A stretch of 13,561 bases of DNA from Candidatus Woesearchaeota archaeon (lineage in GTDB: Archaea; Nanobdellota; Nanobdellia; Woesearchaeales; ARS49): assembly GCA_016203265.1 (NCBI GenBank), contig JACQNB010000011.1, positions 1 through 13,561 of the forward strand, written 5' to 3'. The notes below the pieces were generated by a model that was not told the origin of the DNA, searched no databases, and was given only the letters and a program-made list of their open reading frames with translations. A program made the position numbers and the translations under genes. The number at the start of each line of letters is the position of its first letter. The first letter of the stretch is position 1. Below, piece after piece: positions 6,108 to 9,993 of the stretch.

Positions 6108-6131
6108 TTGCGCGAGACGCAACGAAAAGAA

Positions 6132-6203
6132 GAGCAACTGCATTGATATGTGTTGCTCAAGAAAAACCGGAAACTTTCCGGAAAATCCGGAAGAATTGCG
6201 GAA
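6132..6203. promoter_or_regulatory. Inverted repeat and iterated CCGGAA sites upstream of tRNA-Asp
   Basis: GAGCAAC (6132-6138) and GTTGCTC (6152-6158) form a 7-bp inverted repeat with a 13-base loop. Downstream, CCGGAA occurs at 6167, 6178 and 6187 with a variant GCGGAA at 6198; spacings of 11, 9 and 11 bases put them on about one face of the helix. CCGGAAACTTTCCGG (6167-6181) is also palindromic. Possible upstream regulatory region; the factor is unknown. Confidence 0.35.
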
Positions 6204-6209
6204 ACAGCA

Positions 6210-6225
6210 ACGTAACGTTTATAAA
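6210..6225 (+). promoter_or_regulatory. BRE/TATA promoter of tRNA-Asp
   Basis: ACGTAACGTTTATAAA, identical over 16 bases to the element at 1931-1946, with the TATA centre about 29 bases before the tRNA 5' end. Confidence 0.8.
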
Positions 6226-6250
6226 GAAACTCAAGGGAATTCACGATACT

Positions 6251-6321
6251 GCTCTGGTAGTCTAGCGGTTAGGATGGGACCCTGTCGCGGTCCCGACCCG
6301 GGTTCGAATCCCGGCCAGGGC
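6251..6321 (+). tRNA. tRNA-Asp(GUC)
   Basis: 71 nt, no intron, no encoded CCA. Acceptor GCTCTGG pairs with CCAGGGC (one T-G pair); D stem GTCT/GGAT with wobbles; anticodon stem GGACC/GGTCC, loop CTGTCGC with anticodon GTC; T arm CCGGG TTCGAAT CCCGG. Its last ten bases start a 33-bp repeat that recurs at 7161-7193, as seen when a mobile element integrates into a tRNA gene and restores its 3' end. Confidence 0.95.
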
Positions 6322-6344
6322 GTTGAACCTTAGGTAAGACGTCT
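6312..6344 (+). repeat. att-like repeat, copy 1 (tRNA-Asp 3' end)
   Basis: CGGCCAGGGCGTTGAAC (6312-6328) followed by GTAAGACGTCT (6334-6344). It matches 7161-7193 without gaps, 29 of 33 positions by my count; the four mismatches all lie in 6329-6333. Confidence 0.7.
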
Positions 6345-6397
6345 ACCTTGTCCGGACGAATGCTGTACAAGGCTTTTATGCTTCTTTCTATAGTATA

Positions 6398-6574
6398 TTA
6401 CTGGACACAACCATGGATGCAGCCGGGGGTCGGGTCTACTCGAGAAGGGCTTCTAATTTTATCAGTCTCTTGGCATAGTTGTGGACAGAAGCATCGCTCA
6501 TCCAGGGATTCAATATGCTTCAAGAGGGTGATCAGTGATGCGTGGCTGCATTCCAGAACATCGGCAGAGTTCAC
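6398..6574 (-). CDS. Doubtful small ORF, 58 aa (possible HTH or antirepressor remnant)
   Basis: A GTG-started frame inside the tRNA-flanking cassette. The N-terminus (SADVLECSHASLITLLKHIE) recalls the helix-turn-helix start of phage Rha/antirepressor-type proteins, but this is only an impression. The C-terminal half (with RVDPTPGCIHGCVQ at the end) is not recognisable. A shared TATA-like sequence at 6589-6598 lies upstream, though a little too close to the GTG for a leaderless start. It could be a decayed gene or chance. Apart from this, 6345-6588 holds nothing I can name. Confidence 0.2.
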   Translation of the reverse strand: MNSADVLECSHASLITLLKHIESLDERCFCPQLCQETDKIRSPSRVDPTPGCIHGCVQ

Positions 6575-6588
6575 AATTACTTCGCAAG

Positions 6589-6598
6589 TATTTTATAG
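6589..6598 (+). promoter_or_regulatory. TATA box of the 51-aa antitoxin-like gene
   Basis: TATTTTATAG centred about 26 bases before the ATG at 6620, predicting a leaderless message. Read on the other strand (CTATAAAATA) it could also serve the doubtful ORF at 6398-6574. Confidence 0.6.
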
Positions 6599-6619
6599 TG
6601 CGCGGTCTTTCATTGAGTT

Positions 6620-6775
6620 ATGACGACTGCGACAGTCACCGTACCCAGAAGCACCTTCGAACATATGGTGATTGAGTTGGAAACCCTTCGACGCACTGAT
6701 CTTTACAAAAGATTACTCGAATTTACGGGAAACATTCAGCGCAAGAAATTCTCTAGGGCCGATCTCGGCTTCTGA
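6620..6775 (+). CDS. Small antitoxin-like protein, 51 aa
   Basis: A short gene supported by a well-placed TATA box (leaderless) and a protein-like composition. It reads MTTATVTVPRSTFEHMVIE at the start: a short strand then a helix, as in ribbon-helix-helix or RelB-type antitoxins. An amphipathic helix follows (ELETLRRTDLYKRLLEF) and a basic end (RKKFSRADLGF). In archaea such proteins usually sit just upstream of a RelE-type toxin on the same strand. Here a RelE-like gene is present but convergent, and the two genes overlap by 23 bases at their 3' ends. Function by analogy only. Confidence 0.55.
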   Translation: MTTATVTVPRSTFEHMVIELETLRRTDLYKRLLEFTGNIQRKKFSRADLGF

Positions 6776-7079
6776 TTTTGTGACGAAGAATGCCAATTGT
6801 CTTCTTCTGTTTCTTTGGACTCGTCTTCATTTCGTACTCGAACACCTCAAGCTCATTCGTTTCCCTGACGTGACGGTAGTATAGCCGAATCGGCGGATGC
6901 ATCGACTTCATCTCATAGAGGCCAAGCTGCCCGTCAATCAACTCACCGGCGCGCGGCCCGAGCAGCTCCATCCGGTCAAACATCTTGGTAATGAATGTGC
7001 GAACGTGCTTGTCCTCACCAAGCTTCTTCAGCTGACTGAGGATGACCTCGTCGAACACAAGCGGGTAATTTGCCGACAT
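6753..7079 (-). CDS. RelE/ParE-fold toxin-like protein, 108 aa
   Basis: The pattern is that of the RelE/HigB superfamily of small ribosome-dependent mRNA nucleases: helices at the N-terminus (VFDEVILSQLKKLGEDKHVRTFITKMFDRMELLG), then strands with GLYEMKSMHPPIRLYYRHVRE and ELEVFEYEMK, and a basic Lys-rich end (TSPKKQKKT) where catalytic Lys/Arg residues are common. I choose the ATG at 7079; an in-frame ATG at 7088 would put the start upstream of the site predicted from the TATA box at 7102-7109. No same-strand antitoxin gene is adjacent; the likely partner is the convergent 51-aa gene, or the toxin is solitary. It lies within the tRNA-Asp-flanking cassette. Confidence 0.65.
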   Translation of the reverse strand: MSANYPLVFDEVILSQLKKLGEDKHVRTFITKMFDRMELLGPRAGELIDGQLGLYEMKSMHPPIRLYYRHVRETNELEVFEYEMKTSPKKQKKTIGILRHKIRSRDRP

Positions 7080-7101
7080 TGTGGCCATGGGAACGACCTG
7101 G

Positions 7102-7113
7102 ATTTATAAGCTT
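7102..7113 (-). promoter_or_regulatory. TATA box of the RelE-like gene
   Basis: Minus strand AAGCTTATAAAT, centred about 27 bases upstream of the ATG at 7079. Confidence 0.65.
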
Positions 7114-7160
7114 TATTTCTTGCGCAAATCCTGAAACAAAGTAGTCCGCAGCGGATTTGT

Positions 7161-7193
7161 CGGCCAGGGCGTTGAACATCCAGTAAGACGTCT
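7161..7193 (+). repeat. att-like repeat, copy 2 (tRNA-Asp 3' end duplicate)
   Basis: CGGCCAGGGCGTTGAAC (7161-7177) and GTAAGACGTCT (7183-7193), matching 6312-6344 at an offset of 849 bases. The sequence just upstream is not tRNA-like, so this is only the 3' piece of the tRNA plus its flank. Confidence 0.7.
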
Positions 7194-7210
7194 GTTCTGA
7201 GAAAGCAAGT

Positions 7211-7609
7211 TCAGCTCTCGATGACGAGATGCTCAAGCACCGGGATTTCTCCGCGGGAAACGAAGCGGTGGGCTGCCTGAAAGGTTTTCTTGAGGTCGTC
7301 GACGCTATGCGTGACGTGGTAGGTCGGCTCGATGCCGCTTCTGCCGATGCGCAAGGAGACGACCTGATCCAACTTCAAATCGACATCAAACGGGATGATG
7401 CGCGAAGCGACTGAGGGATTGGCACGGATGGCTTCGGCCTCAAGGTCCAGCACGAGGCAGAGATAGTCCTTGTGCTCGATTTCGCGCGGGACGACATAGC
7501 AGTGTCCGGTTTCTGCGTGATACAAAAAGCTGACGCGTCCTGGTTTTTTGCGGTCGCCATAGCCTTGCACGGTGGACCAGCACAGCCGTTCGCATTCGAC
7601 CGGTTTCAT
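7211..7609 (-). CDS. Orphan protein, 132 aa (paralogue of the 8311-7916 product)
   Basis: Family unknown to me. It is clearly homologous to the protein encoded at 7916-8311: shared DRKKPGRVSFLYHAETG / GRKGNALSFLVDTATG, VVPREIEHKDY / MVPQDAEHIDF, AIRANPSVASRIIP / DIRNDPKRASHLVP and a C-terminal HRFVSRGEIPV / HGFLEDGEVPL. The conserved VP...EH.D stretch may be a functional core. Soluble alpha/beta composition, no signal peptide. Its ATG overlaps the stop of the 85-aa gene by four bases (ATGA), so the two are translationally coupled. Codon use is like the GC-rich chromosome. Confidence 0.7.
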   Translation of the reverse strand: MKPVECERLCWSTVQGYGDRKKPGRVSFLYHAETGHCYVVPREIEHKDYLCLVLDLEAEAIRANPSVASRIIPFDVDLKLDQVVSLRIGRSGIEPTYHVTHSVDDLKKTFQAAHRFVSRGEIPVLEHLVIES

Positions 7610-7863
7610 CGCGATGCCACCTTCAGGAAATGCCGTAAGGACTGCGGATGGTCCTCGTCATCGATGCGTTGGAATGTGGAATAGTCCTCGGGATGCCGGG
7701 CAAAATACGCGCAGGTGAGCGCGTGGGCTTTCGGAAAGAATGTCTCGTCCGGCTGCGTGAGCGCGAGCAGTTCAAGATGGGAGATCAGGGAGGGGACGTT
7801 GAGGAGCATTGCGCCCGTCTGTTCCTGTTCGGGGTACTCAAGTCCGGCGGTGATGGTGTACAT
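7606..7863 (-). CDS. Orphan protein, 85 aa
   Basis: Not recognised. First gene of a two-gene operon with the 132-aa orphan. The protein is soluble and rich in His and aromatic residues (SLISHLELLALTQPDETFFP, HALTCAYFARHPEDYSTFQ), probably a small helical protein. A strong promoter (minus strand, 7923-7905) would give a leader of about 20 bases with a weak AAGGA before the ATG at 7863. A second TATA-like sequence at 7870-7878 is too close to serve this start. The operon may encode a two-protein unit, with the third gene (7916-8311) a duplicate of the second. Confidence 0.55.
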   Translation of the reverse strand: MYTITAGLEYPEQEQTGAMLLNVPSLISHLELLALTQPDETFFPKAHALTCAYFARHPEDYSTFQRIDDEDHPQSLRHFLKVASR

Positions 7864-7904
7864 AAGGTCCTTTATACGCTATTTTCACTATCAATCAGGG
7901 GTAA

Positions 7905-7923
7905 CTTTATAAAGCTTACGCTT
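7905..7923 (-). promoter_or_regulatory. Strong BRE/TATA element before the 85-aa orphan
   Basis: Minus strand AAGCGTAAGCTTTATAAAG, identical over 19 bases to the plus-strand element at 9275-9293. It overlaps the 3' end of the 131-aa gene. Confidence 0.7.
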
Positions 7924-8311
7924 GCCAACGCCGCAGAACCGTTTCCTTGAACGCTTGCGCCAAAGGAACTTCGCCATCTTCCAGAAATCCATGTGCCAGG
8001 GCTTGGGCGCGGTCAAGCTGGTTCTTTGAATGCCGGACGCCATACGCGATCTCCATGCCTGATGTGCCCACCAACATGCCGAGAAGCTCGTCGTTCAGGT
8101 ATTCCACGACGACGGGGACAAGATGCGAAGCCCGTTTCGGGTCGTTCCTGATGTCTTCCCGTTCGCACTCAAGCAGCGTCGCGGCGAAATCGATGTGCTC
8201 TGCATCCTGGGGGACCATCTGGATGGCGCCGGTCGCGGTGTCGACGAGAAAGCTTAATGCGTTGCCTTTTCGTCCGGCAAAGCGGCTGAAGAGTGCCCAC
8301 GTGAGTCGCAT
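7916..8311 (-). CDS. Orphan protein, 131 aa (paralogue of the 7609-7211 product)
   Basis: Family unknown; see the paralogue at 7211-7609 for the shared blocks. This copy starts MRLTWALFSRFAGRKG, has the LSFLVDTATG and VPQDAEH blocks and ends in a basic tail (ETVLRRWQA). Leaderless start is supported by a TATA box (minus strand, TTTTTAAAGC, 8331-8340) centred about 25 bases upstream. The gene is divergent from msrA with 74 bases between the start codons. Its end carries the promoter of the following 85-aa gene, so the two units can be transcribed separately. Confidence 0.7.
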   Translation of the reverse strand: MRLTWALFSRFAGRKGNALSFLVDTATGAIQMVPQDAEHIDFAATLLECEREDIRNDPKRASHLVPVVVEYLNDELLGMLVGTSGMEIAYGVRHSKNQLDRAQALAHGFLEDGEVPLAQAFKETVLRRWQA

Positions 8312-8329
8312 GCATATTGATAGTGCATT

Positions 8330-8340
8330 CGCTTTAAAAA
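8330..8340 (-). promoter_or_regulatory. TATA box of the 131-aa orphan
   Basis: Minus strand TTTTTAAAGCG, about 25 bases from the ATG at 8311. Confidence 0.6.
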
Positions 8341-8353
8341 AGTTGGCAAGGAA

Positions 8354-8364
8354 AAGTATATATT
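8354..8364 (+). promoter_or_regulatory. TATA box of msrA
   Basis: AAGTATATATT centred about 27 bases upstream of the ATG at 8386; leaderless transcript expected. Confidence 0.75.
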
Positions 8365-8385
8365 GATTCGATTCCTTTTCTCCCC

Positions 8386-8853
8386 ATGAACAAGCAACTC
8401 GCCACGTTCGCCGCCGGCTGTTTCTGGGGCGTGCAGGCGCTGTTCGACGCGATTCCCGGAGTGCTCTCGACGCGCGTCGGCTACACCGGGGGCTTGACGA
8501 AAAACCCGACGTACGAGGACGTCTGCTCGGACGCGACGGGGCACGCGGAAGCCCTCGAGATCACGTTCGACCCGGACAAGGTGTCGTACGAACAGTTACT
8601 CAAAATATTCTGGGAGAATCACGATCCGACGCAGATGAACCGTCAGGGTCCGGATGAGGGCACGCAATACCGTTCCGCCATCTTTTATCACTCGGACGCG
8701 CAAAAGAGCATCGCAGAGAAATCAAAAGAACAGTTGCAATCGCGCGCGAGCAAGACCATCGTGACGCAGATCGTCAAAGCCAGCACATTCTATCCCGCGG
8801 AAGACTACCATCAGAAGTATTTGGAAAAGAGAGGCAAAAAGGTCTGCCACTAA
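8386..8853 (+). CDS. msrA: Peptide methionine-S-sulfoxide reductase MsrA
   Basis: MsrA reduces methionine-S-sulfoxide in proteins back to methionine, a repair of oxidative damage in the cytoplasm. The catalytic motif GCFWG is at residues 11-15 with the nucleophile Cys12. Other family blocks are present: VGYTGG, DATGHAEALEITFDP, FWENHDPTQMNRQGPDEGTQYRSAIFY, and FYPAEDYHQKYLEK. Cys154 in the C-terminal KVCH is a likely resolving cysteine; Cys47 in EDVCSDA is a second candidate. At 155 aa it is a normal short single-domain MsrA without MsrB fusion. Leaderless start from a TATA box 27 bases upstream; divergent from the 131-aa orphan. Confidence 0.96.
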   Translation: MNKQLATFAAGCFWGVQALFDAIPGVLSTRVGYTGGLTKNPTYEDVCSDATGHAEALEITFDPDKVSYEQLLKIFWENHDPTQMNRQGPDEGTQYRSAIFYHSDAQKSIAEKSKEQLQSRASKTIVTQIVKASTFYPAEDYHQKYLEKRGKKVCH

Positions 8854-8881
8854 TTGTTGTTTCTGATTCGTTGTGACAGAA

Positions 8882-8891
8882 CTATTTATAG
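8882..8891 (+). promoter_or_regulatory. TATA box of the small cysteine-motif membrane protein
   Basis: CTATTTATAG predicts a start near 8912, leaving a short leader that holds the Shine-Dalgarno. Confidence 0.6.
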
Positions 8892-8915
8892 CATCAGTCG
8901 TTGTGTGAATGAAAA

Positions 8916-8924
8916 GAGGTGATC
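8916..8924 (+). promoter_or_regulatory. Ribosome binding site deciding the start at 8928
   Basis: GAGGTGATC is a full match to the 16S anti-Shine-Dalgarno, six bases before ATG 8928. The in-frame GTG at 8919 is part of this site and so is not the start. Confidence 0.8.
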
Positions 8925-8927
8925 CCC

Positions 8928-9122
8928 ATGATGGGAGGATGTACAAAGTGTCAGAAGATTTGCGGCATCTTGATGCTGCTGGCAGGTATTGCGTTTTTGC
9001 TGCAAAACCTCAACATTTGGAATTTCTGGAACCTGAACTGGTGGACCGTCGCATTCCTGCTGATGGGCATCGGCGGCATCGCGAGCGCGAACTGCAAGGA
9101 CTGCCAGAAGATGTGCAAGTAA
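8928..9122 (+). CDS. Small two-helix membrane protein with a cysteine motif at both ends
   Basis: This 64-aa protein has two hydrophobic helices (about residues 13-30 and 38-54) around a Trp/Asn-rich turn (NIWNFWNLNWW). That core resembles the LiaI/LiaF-type two-helix membrane domain. The ends carry the same motif C-x2-C-Q-K-x-C: Cys5, 8, 12 (CTKCQKIC) and Cys56, 59, 63 (CKDCQKMC). With two helices both ends face the same side, so six cysteines could jointly bind a metal or form disulfides; that is inference. ATG 8928 is chosen from the perfect ribosome site; ATG 8931 is a near alternative. The last 28 bases of the gene recur 114 bases downstream. Confidence 0.8.
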   Translation: MMGGCTKCQKICGILMLLAGIAFLLQNLNIWNFWNLNWWTVAFLLMGIGGIASANCKDCQKMCK

Positions 9123-9123
9123 G
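9096..9123 (+). repeat. 28-bp direct repeat, copy 1 (gene end)
   Basis: Covers the codons for KDCQKMCK and the stop. Identical to 9210-9237 over 28 bases by eye. Confidence 0.85.
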
Positions 9124-9168
9124 AACTTCTTTTTTTTCTTTTTTGATTTGGGTGACTTCACGTCACCC
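9124..9168 (+). terminator. T-rich tract and hairpin after the membrane-protein gene
   Basis: T8 and T6 runs at about 9129-9144 follow the stop codon. Then GGGTGAC (9150-9156) and GTCACCC (9162-9168) form a perfect 7-bp hairpin with a 5-base loop. The T runs are the likely terminator; the hairpin may protect the RNA end. Confidence 0.6.
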
Positions 9169-9209
9169 AACGTCTTATCCGCCTCCAAATGGCGAGTCAT
9201 TTGAATTGG

Positions 9210-9237
9210 AAGGACTGCCAGAAGATGTGCAAGTAAG
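9210..9237 (+). repeat. 28-bp direct repeat, copy 2 (orphan gene-end copy)
   Basis: Second copy of the gene's 3' end, including the TAA, with no gene body before it. Again followed by T-rich sequence, so gene end and terminator seem to have been duplicated together. Confidence 0.85.
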
Positions 9238-9244
9238 TAGCCTA

Positions 9245-9268
9245 TTTTGATTTTTTCTTCTTTTTTTG
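9245..9268 (+). terminator. Second T-rich tract
   Basis: T4, T6 and T7 runs separated by single other bases or short breaks; a likely back-up terminator insulating the tRNA-Lys region. Confidence 0.5.
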
Positions 9269-9274
9269 TTCTCA

Positions 9275-9293
9275 AAGCGTAAGCTTTATAAAG
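9275..9293 (+). promoter_or_regulatory. Strong BRE/TATA element 1 upstream of tRNA-Lys
   Basis: AAGCGTAAGCTTTATAAAG, the same 19 bases as the minus-strand element at 7905-7923. It predicts a start near 9313 with no gene beginning there, so it may drive a longer tRNA-Lys precursor. Confidence 0.6.
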
Positions 9294-9313
9294 GACCTGC
9301 TTGTTCCTGAGAC

Positions 9314-9328
9314 TACGTTTATATATAG
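9314..9328 (+). promoter_or_regulatory. BRE/TATA element 2 upstream of tRNA-Lys
   Basis: TACGTTTATATATAG predicts a start near 9347-9349. That is about 70 bases before the tRNA, and no TATA box exists closer to it. An ATG at 9349 opens a 30-codon frame that runs into the tRNA gene. Confidence 0.55.
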
Positions 9329-9418
9329 ACAGCAGAGGCTTTGGGGATATGAACCATTCTACCGGGAACGACCGATTCACACTTGCAGACCACACTCAAT
9401 GTGACTGCAGTATGAAAT

Positions 9419-9492
9419 GGGTCGCTAGCTCAACCTGGTAGAGCAGCTGGCTTTTAACCAGCGGGTTAAGGGTTCAAATCCCTTGCGACCCG
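9419..9492 (+). tRNA. tRNA-Lys(UUU)
   Basis: 74 nt with discriminator G, no intron, no encoded CCA. Acceptor GGGTCGC/GCGACCC; D stem GCTC/GAGC; anticodon stem GCTGG/CCAGC with loop CTTTTAA, anticodon TTT; T arm AAGGG TTCAAAT CCCTT. The expected TATA box about 30 bases upstream is absent; transcription probably starts at 9313 or 9347, giving an unusually long leader. Confidence 0.96.
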
Positions 9493-9748
9493 TTCCCGCG
9501 GGAACGGGTGCAAGGCTCGCCGACCGCACGTCGGCGTTGTCTTGCGACCCGTCGAGGCGCACGGCGCCGAGACGCTCCGAGCATCCGTGGATGCGAGGTT
9601 GCGTTGGAGGCCAGCAGGACTCCAATGGGTAAAAGCGAGGCGTAATGCCTTGCGGCCCGTGTCGATGGGGAGACCCGTCGCCAGAGATTCAGACAAACGA
9701 GTAGGCTCGTGCATGCACGCGCCTGAGAGTGAGTGAGGAACCTCGCGA
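9493..9748 (+). other. Highly structured GC-rich spacer, possible ncRNA or RNA polymerase operon leader
   Basis: No credible ORF and no TATA box. A perfect 22-bp palindrome at 9488-9509 joins the tRNA end to this region. It is followed by GCAAG (9510-9514) pairing with CTTGC (9541-9545) outside CGCCGAC/GTCGGCG (9518-9524/9530-9536), GCATCC/GGATGC (9581-9594), TTGGAG/CTCCAA (9604-9609/9620-9625) and AGGC/GCCT (9638-9650). The tRNA-Lys end CTTGCGACCCGT (9482-9493) recurs at 9541-9552 and, with one change, at 9649-9660. It could be the long leader of rpoH or an independent RNA. I see no RNase P or SRP RNA signature. Confidence 0.45.
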
Positions 9749-9991
9749 ATGAAAACAAAATACGACGTGACCAAGCACCTGCTCGTGCCGAAGCACGCCA
9801 AGGCCAGCGAGAAAGAGGTCAAGGACCTGCTCGCGCGCTACAGCATCTCGCTTTCCCAGCTCCCAAGAATGCTCAAATCCGACCCCGGGCTCAACCATTT
9901 GGATGTCGCGGTCGATGACGTCATCAAGATCACCCGTCCTTCGCCGATCACGGGCGAAACCATCTTCTATCGCCGCGTGGTGAACGACTGA
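9749..9991 (+). CDS. rpoH: DNA-directed RNA polymerase subunit H
   Basis: RpoH (Rpo5) is the archaeal match of the C-terminal domain of eukaryotic RPB5, part of the jaw of RNA polymerase. The 80-aa length is normal. Family blocks: HLLVPKHAKASEKE near the start, LLARYSISLSQLPRMLKSDP in the middle, and VIKITRPSPITGETIFYRRVV at the end. First gene of rpoH-rpoB2-rpoB1. GAGG about ten bases before the ATG may act as ribosome site. No TATA box is visible in the 256 bases upstream, so transcription may come through tRNA-Lys. Confidence 0.96.
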   Translation: MKTKYDVTKHLLVPKHAKASEKEVKDLLARYSISLSQLPRMLKSDPGLNHLDVAVDDVIKITRPSPITGETIFYRRVVND

Positions 9992-9993
9992 AC

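Noticed and set aside
6148..6333. Plus-strand frame of 61 codons with a protein-like beginning (FPENPEELRKQQRN)
   Set aside because: It runs through the tRNA-Asp promoter and the whole tRNA-Asp gene, and no promoter fits its start.
6348..6623. Plus-strand frame of 91 codons within the cassette
   Set aside because: It starts at a TTG without ribosome site or TATA box, has odd composition and overlaps the well-supported promoter at 6589.
8919..8927. GTG start for the cysteine-motif protein
   Set aside because: The GTG is part of the Shine-Dalgarno GAGGTGATC, which points to the ATG at 8928.
9488..9509. Perfect 22-bp palindrome as an intrinsic terminator of tRNA-Lys
   Set aside because: No T run follows, and archaeal termination depends on T tracts; read-through into rpoH is more likely.
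9425..9822. Minus-strand frames over tRNA-Lys and the structured spacer
   Set aside because: They give the Arg/Ser-rich pseudo-proteins typical of tRNA antisense reading.
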